Origin: Streptomyces sp. HUAS MG91
Lineage (GTDB): Bacteria > Actinomycetota > Actinomycetes > Streptomycetales > Streptomycetaceae
Assembly (NCBI RefSeq): GCF_040529335.1
Contig: NZ_CP159534.1
Span: forward strand, 8,246,001 to 8,310,000
Length of the DNA stretch: 64,000 bases
Reading direction: 5' to 3'
This document shows, in pieces, positions 53,291 to 60,914 of the stretch. The position numbers were made by a program, and so were the translations under genes. Each line of letters begins with the position of its first letter. The stretch's first letter is position 1. The notes under the pieces were generated by a model. That model was not told where the DNA came from. It saw only the letters and a list, made by a program, of their open reading frames with translations, and did not search any database.

Positions 53291-53531
53291 CCCTCCCCGG
53301 GCGCCGCGCCGACGCGGCAACCCGGTCGGTCGGGGTGCGGCGGATCGTGGATGAACACCCGGTGAAACCAGGCCACTTGAGCCACTTCGCCCGCGCCGGG
53401 CCGCCCCGTCGGCGAGACTGCGGTAGGGACAAACCCGGCAGTAGGGCAAGATCGACGACAGCGGCCCGTCCGCGGCGGAGCGGAACGGGCGACAACCGAC
53501 AGTGCAGTGCACGGATGAGGGAGGCGGTCCC

Positions 53532-54404
53532 ATGGCCCGGCCGATCACCGCGGGAGTGGACGGATCACCCGAGAGCGCGGCGGCGGCCGCCTGGGCGGCG
53601 CGCGAGGCGGTACGGCGCGAGCTTCCCCTGCGGCTGGTGCACGTGAGCGAGGCCGTGCCGGAGAGCCTCGCGCTCGCCGCCGACGAATCGGCGCGCGTGC
53701 AGTGGGCGCACGACCTGCTGGAGGACGCCGAGCAGGAGATCGCCGAGCGCCACCCCGGCCTCTCCGTCACCACCGACGTCCTCGACGACGGCGCCCCCGC
53801 CGCGCTGACGGGCGCCGCGCGCGACGCGGAACTCCTCGTCCTCGGCTCGCGCGGGTACGGCACCCTCGTCGGATTCCTGCTCGGCTCCGTCGGCCAGCAG
53901 GTCGTCGCCACGACCGAGCGGCCCGTGGTCCTGGTCCGGGCCGGCGACGAGGCGAGCGGCGAGGCGGCCGGGCGCGAGATCGTCGTCGGACAGGAGGGCG
54001 ACGCCGAGGACAGCGCCGCCGCCCTGGAGTTCGCCTTCCGCACCGCGGCCGCCCGCGGCGCGACCGTGCGGGCGGTGCGCGCCTGGAGCCTGCCGCCGGT
54101 GTTCGCCTACAGCCCCGCCTCGCTCCAGCTCCTCGACGAGTCCGGAGGCATCGAGCCGTACGAGAAGAAGGCCCTGGGCGCCGCCCTCGCACCCTGGCGC
54201 GAGCGCTTCCCCGACGTGCCGGTCGTCGAGCACGTCGAGATCGGCAGCGCCGGCCAGGTGCTCCTGTCGGTCGCCGCCGGGGCCCAGCTCCTGGTCGTCG
54301 GACGCCGGGCCCGGCGCACCGCCGTCGGCGCCCGCATCGGCTCCGTCGCGCACGCCGTGCTGCACCACGCGCCGTGCCCGGTCGCGGTGGTGCCGCACGG
54401 CTGA
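53532..54404 (+). CDS. Universal stress protein, two tandem UspA domains
   Basis: A 290-residue protein of two UspA folds (~1-140 and ~150-290). The ATP-binding loop in the first is LVLGSRGYGTLVGFLLGSVG (G-x2-G-x9-G-S). The second has VGRRARRTAVGARIGSVAHA, a less canonical loop. Each starts with the AGVDGSPESAAAAAWAAREA or VGQEGDAEDSAAALEFAF strand-helix. Such proteins accumulate in stress and hypoxia. ATG at 53532 has GGAGG 7 nt upstream. It is convergent with the ferredoxin gene. Confidence 0.9.
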   Translation: MARPITAGVDGSPESAAAAAWAAREAVRRELPLRLVHVSEAVPESLALAADESARVQWAHDLLEDAEQEIAERHPGLSVTTDVLDDGAPAALTGAARDAELLVLGSRGYGTLVGFLLGSVGQQVVATTERPVVLVRAGDEASGEAAGREIVVGQEGDAEDSAAALEFAFRTAAARGATVRAVRAWSLPPVFAYSPASLQLLDESGGIEPYEKKALGAALAPWRERFPDVPVVEHVEIGSAGQVLLSVAAGAQLLVVGRRARRTAVGARIGSVAHAVLHHAPCPVAVVPHG

Positions 54405-54427
54405 GACGCGCCCCAGGGGCGTGCGTC

Positions 54428-54643
54428 CTAGGAGTTCTCCTCACCGGTCAGCGACACCGCGCCGACCGGACAGGCCCGCACCGCCTCCTTCAGCAGGGGG
54501 TGCTCCCCGGTCGCCGCGGCGCGGCCGGGGAGCACTTCGCTGAGTCCGTCGTCGTCCTGCGTGAACACGTCCGGCGCGGTCAGCGCGCACATCCCCGCGC
54601 CCACGCACCGCTCCTTGTCGACCTCGACCCGCACGGCGCTCAC
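54428..54643 (-). CDS. P450-associated [3Fe-4S]-type ferredoxin
   Basis: A 71-residue ferredoxin with VDKERCVGAGMCALTAPDVF (first Cys then C-x5-C) and VRACPVGAVSL near the end. The lack of a fourth regularly spaced Cys fits a 3Fe-4S cluster, as in the ferredoxins paired with CYP105 enzymes. GTG at 54643 overlaps the P450 stop codon, so it is translationally coupled and almost surely passes electrons to that P450. Confidence 0.88.
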   Translation of the reverse strand: MSAVRVEVDKERCVGAGMCALTAPDVFTQDDDGLSEVLPGRAAATGEHPLLKEAVRACPVGAVSLTGEENS

Positions 54644-55902
54644 CACGCGACCGGCAGTTCGAGCATGCCCTGGATGGTGTCTCCGGGCTTGAACGGGATC
54701 TCCTCGGCGGGCGCCGCGAGCCGCAGGCCGGGGAACCGTTTCAGGAGACCGGCGAGCGCGATCTCCAGCTCGGCGCGCGCGAGGTTCTGGCCCAGGCACT
54801 GGTGGATGCCGAACCCGAACGCCAGGTGGTGCCGCGCGCTGCGGTCCCAGTCGAGGCTCTCCGGCGCCGCGAAGGCGCCGTCGTCGCGGTTGATGAGCGA
54901 GGTGGAGAACACGACGCCCTCGCCGGCCCGGACCGTCGATCCGGCCACCTCCATGTCCTCCGTCGCGATCCGCAGCAGCCCGTCCGCGATGGACAGATAC
55001 CGCAGCAGCTCCTCCACCGCGACGGTCGTCGAGGTGCGGCCCTCGCGCAACGCCGCCAGCTGCTCGGGGTGGCGCAGCAGCGTGAAGGTGCCGAGCGAGA
55101 TCATGTTCGCGGTCGTCTCGTGCCCGGCGACGAGCAGGATGACGGCGTACGCGATCAGCTGATCGCGGTCCGGCGGCCCGTCCGGCCCGTCGCGGTGGAT
55201 GAGTTCGTCGAGGAGCCCGTCGCCCGGTTCGGCGCGCTTGCGGTCGATCAGGTCCCCGAGGTAGCCCTCCAGCTCTTCCCTGGCCCGCTCCACGTCGGCG
55301 GCGGCCGGGCCGCGCAGGAGCCGCCGTGAGCGCTCCTCGAAGAACTCGTGGTCCGCGTACGGCACCCCGAGCAGCGCGCAGATCACCATCGACGGCACGG
55401 GCAGCGCGAACGCGCCGACGAGCTCGGCGGGCGGTCCCTGCCGCTCCATCGCGTCGAGGAGCCGGTCCACGGTCTGCTGGATGCTCGGGCGCAGCCCGGT
55501 GATCCGCTTGAGCGAGAAGCTCGGGATCAGCATCCGGCGCTGGGCGTTGTGCTCGGGGTCGTCGACCCCGAGCAGCGCCACGCGGCGCGCGCCGGCCTTC
55601 GCGAACCGTTCGGTGGGCGCCGGGAAGCCGGGCCGTTCGCGGTCGGTCGACAGCCGTGGGTCGGCGAGGAGTTCCCGGGCCAGGGTGTGCCCGGTGACGG
55701 CCCAGACCGTGCTGCCGTCGTAGAAGGTGACCCGGCTGAGCGGGCCCTCGTCGCGCAGGGGCGCGTAGGCGGCCGGCGGGTGGTAGGGGCAGCCGCGGTC
55801 CTGCGGGAAGGGGATCGGTCGGTTCAGCGGGTCGGTCGTGGTGTGAGCGGTGTGCGGTGTGTGGGGGGCCTGGCGGGCCGGTTCCGTCGTGGATTCCGTC
55901 AT
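54640..55902 (-). CDS. Cytochrome P450, CYP105-like
   Basis: A 420-residue soluble P450. It has DRGCPYHPPAAY near the start, SFSLKRITGLRPSIQ, the I-helix VAGHETTANMISLG, K-helix EELLRYLS (ExxR-like EELLR) and heme loop FGFGIHQCLGQNLAR. The sequence and the coupled ferredoxin fit CYP105, whose members oxidise xenobiotics and natural products. ATG at 55902 was chosen over an upstream ATG at 55968 by family length. The substrate is unknown. Confidence 0.92.
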   Translation of the reverse strand: MTESTTEPARQAPHTPHTAHTTTDPLNRPIPFPQDRGCPYHPPAAYAPLRDEGPLSRVTFYDGSTVWAVTGHTLARELLADPRLSTDRERPGFPAPTERFAKAGARRVALLGVDDPEHNAQRRMLIPSFSLKRITGLRPSIQQTVDRLLDAMERQGPPAELVGAFALPVPSMVICALLGVPYADHEFFEERSRRLLRGPAAADVERAREELEGYLGDLIDRKRAEPGDGLLDELIHRDGPDGPPDRDQLIAYAVILLVAGHETTANMISLGTFTLLRHPEQLAALREGRTSTTVAVEELLRYLSIADGLLRIATEDMEVAGSTVRAGEGVVFSTSLINRDDGAFAAPESLDWDRSARHHLAFGFGIHQCLGQNLARAELEIALAGLLKRFPGLRLAAPAEEIPFKPGDTIQGMLELPVAW

Positions 55903-56032
55903 GGATCGGATCGCCTCGCAGTGCTCGGTCGTGCGCGCGGAGCTGGCCGTTCCGCGCTCCCTCGTCATTTGATGCCCCTACCACCGATCAGGTCGACACG
56001 AAGACCGGCCAGTTCGTACGCACGGGGTATCT

Positions 56033-56061
56033 GGCCGGGGTTTTTCGCCCCCGGCCGGGGG
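56033..56061 (-). terminator. GC-rich hairpin after the encapsulin gene
   Basis: GGCCGGGG (56033-56040) can pair with CCCCGGCC (56049-56056), and CCCCCGGCCGGGGG (56048-56061) is itself a palindrome. It is in the 291-bp gap downstream of encapsulin and upstream of the P450 gene. I see no gene in the rest of that gap. Confidence 0.55.
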
Positions 56062-56193
56062 CTGAGGCGGCATCTCGCCCCGGGACCGCGGTACGGGAGG
56101 GACGCCGGGCGGGCGATGCGGCCCCTCGATGGCCGGATCGCGGTGTGAGAGCGACCTGAATCGTGCCGTCCGCGGGCGCCCGGAATGCGTCCC

Positions 56194-57009
56194 TCAGGCT
56201 TTGAGCGCGACCACGGCCTCGTCGGTGTACGGGAGGAACGTCAGGGTCTGGTGGAAGTACAGCTCGATGCCGTGCGCGTCGTGCGCCGTGTAGCCGATCG
56301 CCAGGTCCTGACCCAGCCGCAGCTCGAAGTCGCCGCCGCGCGTCGAGATCACGAACGCGCCGTTCAGGGCCGGGGCCCAGATGAGTTCGCCGTCGAGGAT
56401 CCGGCCGAGGTGGTTGGCGACGGGATAGCCGTGGTCGGAGGTCTCGCTGACGGCCGTGTACGCGTCGGCGCCCAGCAGCAGCGCGTACGGGCCGTCGACA
56501 CCGGCCAGGCGCAGCGCGGTGAGGGCGCGGCTGATGGTGTCCGGGTAGTCGCGCGGCTCTGCCGGCAGGCTCAGGACCGGGTTCGAGGTGCGCTCCCGCA
56601 GCCCCGGGATGCCGGCGGCCTCGTAGCCGTCGAAGATCGCCTGGTCCTCGGCGAACGCCATGGACCGTGCCGCGTCCTTGACCGGCTGCCAGTCGGAGTC
56701 GAGCGACCCGCGCTCCACGTCGTCGACCGCTTCCCGGCTCACGACGAACGGGACCCGCAGCTCGACCAGCGGCCGGGCGCCGCGCAGCCGGGCGCCGACA
56801 CCCGGCGCGGGCGGGGCGATGTCCGTGAGGTGGCCGGTGCCGACGGCCGCGAGCTCCGGCCCCTCGGGGCCGGTGACGTCCACCACGCGGCGGCCCGCCA
56901 CGTGGCGCTGGAACGTGCGGCGCGCCTCCTCCTCGATCTCCGCCCACGCGGCGGGCGTGATCGGCGCGAGCTCACGGTGCAGATTGGTGCTGGGGGTGGA
57001 GGTGCTCAT
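56194..57009 (-). CDS. Family 1 encapsulin shell protein
   Basis: A 271-residue HK97-fold protein that self-assembles into a protein nanocompartment. It has the family's N-terminal helix NLHRELAPITPAAWAEIEEE, then RVVDVTGPEGPELAAVGTG, LVELRVPFVVSREAVDDVER and the C-terminal strand YFHQTLTFLPYTDEAVVAL. The length matches linocin-M18/encapsulin proteins (~265-270). It lies 5 bp downstream of a DyP peroxidase that carries an encapsulin loading peptide, so the peroxidase is its cargo. Confidence 0.93.
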   Translation of the reverse strand: MSTSTPSTNLHRELAPITPAAWAEIEEEARRTFQRHVAGRRVVDVTGPEGPELAAVGTGHLTDIAPPAPGVGARLRGARPLVELRVPFVVSREAVDDVERGSLDSDWQPVKDAARSMAFAEDQAIFDGYEAAGIPGLRERTSNPVLSLPAEPRDYPDTISRALTALRLAGVDGPYALLLGADAYTAVSETSDHGYPVANHLGRILDGELIWAPALNGAFVISTRGGDFELRLGQDLAIGYTAHDAHGIELYFHQTLTFLPYTDEAVVALKA

Positions 57010-57014
57010 GGTGC

Positions 57015-58001
57015 TCAGGCTCCTTTGAGGCTGCCGATGCCCAGCGAGCCGTCGACGGCGGCGGCCGCTGCGGGCGGTGGGTCGGGCAGGTCGTCGAGGA
57101 AGTCGGCGCTCGGCACGTGGAACAGACACCCCGTCACCGCCGTCGAGAAGTCGAGGATGCGGTCGTGGTTGCCGGGCGGATCGCCGAGGAACATGTTGCG
57201 CAGCATCCGCTCGGTGACGTCCGGCGTGCGCGCGTAGCCGATGAAGTAGGTGCCGAACTCGCCCCGGCCGAGGCTGCCGAACGGCATGTTCTCGCGCAGG
57301 ATCTGCCGCTCGGTGCCGTCCTCGTCGACGATCGTGTTCAGCGCGACGTGCGAGTTCGCGGGCTTGACGTCGTCGCCCAGTTCGACGTTCGCGGTCTTGG
57401 TACGGCCGATGACCCGCTCCTGCTCGTCGGAGGGCAGCGCCTCCCAGGCCGCCATGTCGTGCACGTACTTCTGCACGATCACGTAGCTGGAGCCGCGGAA
57501 GTCCGGGTCCTCGTCGCCCACGTACACCGCCTCGGCAGCCGCTGAGCCCACGGGGTTCTCGCTGCCGTCGACGAATCCCAGCAGGTCGCGCTCGTCGAAG
57601 TACTTGAAGCCGTGCACCTCGTCCACGACGGTGACGGCCGCGCCGAGCCGGTCGACGAGGAGCCGGGCCAGCTCGAAGCAGAGGTCCATGCGGCGGGCGC
57701 GGAAGTGGAAGAGGAGGTCGCCGGGGGTGGCCGGGGCCAGGTGACGCGGTCCGGCCAGGGCCTGGAAGGGGTGCAGCTCGCGCGGCCGGGGACCGGCGAA
57801 GAGCCGGTCCCACGCGGTGGAGCCGATCCCGGCGACACACGTCAGGCCGTCGTCGGGGGAGCGGAAGGCGACGGAGCGCAGCAGTCCGGACAGATCCTCC
57901 AGGGTGTCGCGCACCACGCCCTCGCCGCCGGGCGCGACGGTGACGACGAGGAACACCGCGGCCTTCGCGGGTGGGGTGAGGACGGACTGCGACTCGACCA
58001 C
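57015..58001 (-). CDS. Dye-decolorizing peroxidase (DyP), encapsulin cargo
   Basis: A ~328-residue heme peroxidase. It has GFVDGSENPVG, the DyP GxxDG motif with the distal Asp (~180), the proximal heme His in KPANSHVALNTIV, and Arg in DDGTERQ-like ERQILRENMPFG. The C-terminus DGSLGIGSLKGA is the encapsulin targeting peptide. GTG at 58001 has GGGAG 5 nt upstream and fits the usual length; ATG at 58070 would add 23 residues read from AT-rich promoter-like DNA. Confidence 0.92.
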   Translation of the reverse strand: MVESQSVLTPPAKAAVFLVVTVAPGGEGVVRDTLEDLSGLLRSVAFRSPDDGLTCVAGIGSTAWDRLFAGPRPRELHPFQALAGPRHLAPATPGDLLFHFRARRMDLCFELARLLVDRLGAAVTVVDEVHGFKYFDERDLLGFVDGSENPVGSAAAEAVYVGDEDPDFRGSSYVIVQKYVHDMAAWEALPSDEQERVIGRTKTANVELGDDVKPANSHVALNTIVDEDGTERQILRENMPFGSLGRGEFGTYFIGYARTPDVTERMLRNMFLGDPPGNHDRILDFSTAVTGCLFHVPSADFLDDLPDPPPAAAAAVDGSLGIGSLKGA

Positions 58002-58136
58002 GAAGACTCCCGTGACAGCTGCCGTGATTTCTAGTTTTGTCACTTTATGGGTAGATTCGGGGCGCGGCATGTGCGGCAAGTTGGGTGGGTGTGTCCCACC
58101 TCACCCGGCGGGAGTCGCCGAAGGGGGTGGAGCACG

Positions 58137-58206
58137 GTTGGTTCGCTGTTAAACTTTGAACCAAGGCCCCGACCGTTCTCCCCCGTACGGTCGGGGTCCT
58201 TTTTTT
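58137..58206 (+). terminator. Strong intrinsic terminator preceded by a second hairpin
   Basis: CCCCGACCGT (58167-58176) pairs with ACGGTCGGGG (58187-58196), followed by a run of seven T. Just upstream TTGGTTC (58137-58143) pairs with GAACCAA (58158-58164). No rightward gene precedes it, since the DyP gene reads left, so this may end a small RNA. Confidence 0.65.
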
Positions 58207-58216
58207 GCCGTGCTGC

Positions 58217-58248
58217 ATGTCTCATTGGGACAGATGTCTCATTGGGAC
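58217..58248 (+). promoter_or_regulatory. Direct repeat of an imperfect palindrome upstream of the alcohol dehydrogenase
   Basis: ATGTCTCATTGGGAC occurs exactly at 58217-58231 and 58234-58248 (17-bp period). Each unit reads as the imperfect palindrome TGTCTCA-T-TGGGACA. The pair lies 58-89 bp before the ADH start, a typical place for an activator or repressor. Confidence 0.65.
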
Positions 58249-58305
58249 GCGAGGGGGTTACTGTGGAAGGGCGGGGGTGAGCGAGAGCGACGAAGGAGTC
58301 GAGTC

Positions 58306-59346
58306 ATGAAGGCACTTCAGTACCGGACCGTCGGGGCCGCACCCGAGGTCGTCACCGTCCCCGACCCGGAGCCGGGTCCCGGACAGGTCCTGTTGAAGGT
58401 GACCGCTGCCGGCGTCTGCCACTCCGACATCGCGGTGATGAGCTGGCCCGCCGAGGGATTCCCCTACGAGCTGCCGCTGACCCTCGGCCACGAGGGCGTC
58501 GGGACCGTCGCCGCGCTCGGTGCGGGCGTGACCGGCCTGAAGGAGGGCGACCCGGTCGCCGTCTACGGCCCCTGGGGATGCGGCACCTGTGCCAACTGCG
58601 CGCAGGGCAAGGAGAACTACTGCCTGCGCGCCGACGAGCTGGGCATCCGTCCGCCCGGACTGGGCGCCCCCGGCTCCATGGCCGAGTACATGATCGTCGA
58701 CGACCCGCGCCACCTCGTGCCGATCGATGGCCTCGACCCCGTCGCCACCGTGCCGCTCACCGACGCCGGCCTCACCCCGTACCACGCGATCAAGCGCTCG
58801 CTGCCCAAGCTGGTGCCCGGCTCCACCGCCGTCGTCATCGGCACCGGCGGACTCGGCCACGTCGCCATCCAGCTGCTGCGCGCCATGACCGCCGCCCGCG
58901 TCGTCGCCCTCGACGTGACCGAGGACAAGCTCGCCCTCGCCCGCACCGTCGGCGCCCACGAGGCGATCCTTTCGGACAAGGAGGCCGCGGCGAAGGTGCG
59001 CGAGCTGACCGGCGGACGCGGCGCCGAGGCCGTCTTCGACTTCGTCGGCGTCCAGCCGACCGTCGAGACCGCCGGCGCGATCGCCGCGGTCGAGGGCGAC
59101 GTGACCCTCGTCGGCATCGGTGGCGGCACCCTCCCGGTCGGCTTCGGCGCGACCAACTTCGAGGTCAGCGTCACCGCGCCGTACTGGGGCAGCCGCGGCG
59201 AGCTCATCGAGGTACTGGACCTGGCCCGGGCCGGAGCCGTCTCCGTGCACACCGAGACGTACTCCCTCGACGACGCGCCGCTCGCGTACGAGCGACTGCA
59301 CGACGGCAAGATCAACGGCCGTGCGGTGATCCTCCCGAACGGCTGA
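58306..59346 (+). CDS. Zinc-dependent alcohol dehydrogenase
   Basis: A 346-residue MDR-family dehydrogenase. The catalytic zinc ligands are in AAGVCHSDIAVM (Cys ~38) and LGHEGVGTV. The structural zinc site has four cysteines in CGTCANCAQGKENYC. The NAD Rossmann loop is VVIGTGGLGHVAIQLLRA. It oxidises alcohols to aldehydes with NAD(P). ATG at 58306 has GGAG 8 nt upstream. Two copies of a 15-bp repeat in the promoter suggest inducible control. Confidence 0.92.
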   Translation: MKALQYRTVGAAPEVVTVPDPEPGPGQVLLKVTAAGVCHSDIAVMSWPAEGFPYELPLTLGHEGVGTVAALGAGVTGLKEGDPVAVYGPWGCGTCANCAQGKENYCLRADELGIRPPGLGAPGSMAEYMIVDDPRHLVPIDGLDPVATVPLTDAGLTPYHAIKRSLPKLVPGSTAVVIGTGGLGHVAIQLLRAMTAARVVALDVTEDKLALARTVGAHEAILSDKEAAAKVRELTGGRGAEAVFDFVGVQPTVETAGAIAAVEGDVTLVGIGGGTLPVGFGATNFEVSVTAPYWGSRGELIEVLDLARAGAVSVHTETYSLDDAPLAYERLHDGKINGRAVILPNG

Positions 59347-59354
59347 CCGAGAGT

Positions 59355-59387
59355 GCATACCGTGGTCGAATTCCGGCCACGGTATGC
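59355..59387 (+). terminator. Terminator of the alcohol dehydrogenase gene
   Basis: GCATACCGTGG (59355-59365) pairs perfectly with CCACGGTATGC (59377-59387) across an 11-nt partly self-pairing loop, 8 bp after the stop codon. Confidence 0.75.
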
Positions 59388-59485
59388 GTTCATCATTCAA
59401 CTGTCGGCGTGGAGGGGGCTGTTCCGGCCCACGGGTGATCAATAGCCTGAGGTGAACCGTCCGTACACCCCACTGAGGGAGTGCC

Positions 59486-60709
59486 ATGTCCACCGCGCAG
59501 ATCCCCGACATACTGTCGCCGGAGTTCGCCGCCGACCCCTACCCCGCCTACCGCGTGCTGCGCGAGTCGGCGCCGCTCCTCTGGCACGAGGCGACCCAGA
59601 GCTGGATCGTCTCGCGCTACACCGACGTGGAGCGCGTCTTCAAGGACAAGGCGGGCCAGTTCACCACCGACAACTACGACTGGCAGCTCGAGCCCGTCCA
59701 CGGCAAGACCATCCTCCAGCTCAGCGGCCGCGAGCACGCCGTGCGCCGCGCCCTGGTCGCCCCGGCCTTCCGCGGCAGCGACCTCCAGGAGAAGTTCCTG
59801 CCGGTCATCGAGCGCAACTCCCGCGCCCTGATCGACCGGTTCCGCGCCACCGGCTCCGCCGACATCGTCGGCGACTACGCCACCCGCTTCCCGGTCAACG
59901 TCATCGCCGACATGCTCGGCCTCGACCAGGCCGACCACGCCCGCTTCCACGGCTGGTACACCGCCGTCATCGCCTTCCTCGGCAACCTCGCAGGTGACCC
60001 GGACGTCACGGCGGCGGGGGAGCGCACCCGCGTCGAGTTCGCCGAGTACATGATCCCGATCATCCAGGCCCGCCGCGAGAACCTCGGCGACGACCTGCTC
60101 TCCGCGCTGTGCGCCGCCGAGGTCGACGGCGTACGGATGAGCGACGAGGACATCAAGGCGTTCTGCAGCCTGCTCCTCGCGGCCGGCGGCGAGACCACCG
60201 ACAAGGCGATCGCCAGCATCTTCGCCAACCTCCTGGTCAATCCCGAGCAGCTGGCCGCCGTACGGGAGGACCGCTCGCTGATCGACCGGGCCTTCGCGGA
60301 GACCCTGCGGCACACGCCCCCGGTCCACATGATCATGCGGCAGTCCGCCACCGACGTGGAGCTGTCCGGCGGAACCGTCCCCGCGGGCGCCACCGTCACC
60401 TGTCTCATCGGCGCGGCCAACCGCGACGGCGACCGGTACGCCGAGCCCGACCGCTTCGACATCTTCCGCGACGACCTCACCACCACCACGGCGTTCTCGG
60501 CCGCCGCCGACCACCTCGCCTTCGCACTCGGCCGGCACTTCTGCGTCGGCGCGCTGCTCGCCAAGGCCGAGGTCGAGACCGGCGTGAACCAGCTGCTCGA
60601 CGCGATGCCCGACGTACGCCTCGCCGACGGCTTCGACCCCGTGGAGCAGGGCGTGTTCACGCGCGGCCCGCAGTCGCTGCCGGTGACGTTCACCCCGGTC
60701 GCCCCCTGA
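59486..60709 (+). CDS. Cytochrome P450
   Basis: A 407-residue bacterial P450. It has YPAYRVLRESAPLLWHEATQ, HAVRRALVAPAFRG, the I-helix LLAAGGETTDKAIAS, K-helix ETLRHTPP (ExxR) and heme loop FALGRHFCVGALLAK. No redox partner is adjacent. The subfamily and substrate cannot be told by eye. ATG has GAGGGAG 7 nt upstream. Its stop is 29 bp before the Trp leader peptide of the TrpRS gene, so that gene's promoter must lie at or in the end of this one. Confidence 0.9.
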   Translation: MSTAQIPDILSPEFAADPYPAYRVLRESAPLLWHEATQSWIVSRYTDVERVFKDKAGQFTTDNYDWQLEPVHGKTILQLSGREHAVRRALVAPAFRGSDLQEKFLPVIERNSRALIDRFRATGSADIVGDYATRFPVNVIADMLGLDQADHARFHGWYTAVIAFLGNLAGDPDVTAAGERTRVEFAEYMIPIIQARRENLGDDLLSALCAAEVDGVRMSDEDIKAFCSLLLAAGGETTDKAIASIFANLLVNPEQLAAVREDRSLIDRAFAETLRHTPPVHMIMRQSATDVELSGGTVPAGATVTCLIGAANRDGDRYAEPDRFDIFRDDLTTTTAFSAAADHLAFALGRHFCVGALLAKAEVETGVNQLLDAMPDVRLADGFDPVEQGVFTRGPQSLPVTFTPVAP

Positions 60710-60725
60710 GGTCCCGGCCGGGTGC

Positions 60726-60731
60726 TAGCCT
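60726..60731 (+). promoter_or_regulatory. -10 element of the trp leader transcript
   Basis: TAGCCT lies 7 nt before the leader-peptide ATG at 60739, so transcription would start at or next to that ATG and the leader would be leaderless. No clear -35 is visible. Confidence 0.45.
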
Positions 60732-60738
60732 CGTACAC

Positions 60739-60780
60739 ATGCTTCGTTCCACGTGTCTGAACTGGTGGCGCCTCACTTAG
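60739..60780 (+). CDS. Trp-rich attenuation leader peptide of trpS
   Basis: A 13-residue peptide MLRSTCLNWWRLT with tandem Trp codons at 60763-60768. It precedes a TrpRS gene and mutually exclusive hairpins, so it should report charged tRNA-Trp supply. When Trp-tRNA is scarce, for example when an inhibitor blocks the main TrpRS, a ribosome would stall at the two Trp codons and favour read-through. Confidence 0.85.
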   Translation: MLRSTCLNWWRLT

Positions 60781-60836
60781 AGGCGGCCACAGCCATGCAC
60801 GAACAAGGGCCGTCCCCGGACGGCCCTTCTTGCTTT
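60765..60836 (+). promoter_or_regulatory. Ribosome-mediated transcription attenuator
   Basis: Pause hairpin: GTGGCGCCTC (60765-60774) with GAGGCGGCCAC (60780-60790), one bulged G. Terminator: AAGGGCCGTCC (60805-60815) with GGACGGCCCTT (60818-60828), then a T-rich tail to 60836. Antiterminator: 60782-60788 (GGCGGCC) can pair with 60808-60814 (GGCCGTC), including one G-U pair, which would break both other stems. Confidence 0.85.
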
Positions 60837-60914
60837 CCTCCCGCGGATCTCCGCAGACGGCAGGCCGGGCCGCCCCGAGGGCGACCACGACCCGTCGAAC
60901 CGCAGGGAGAGATC

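Noticed and set aside
53400..53460. GGGACAAACCC-like sequence before the universal stress protein, considered as a DevR/hypoxia box
   Set aside because: It does not match the DevR consensus closely enough and its distance from the start is uncertain.
58002..58070. ATG at 58070 as the DyP start
   Set aside because: The added residues come from AT-rich, promoter-like DNA with no ribosome site; GTG at 58001 has GGGAG at good spacing and gives normal length.
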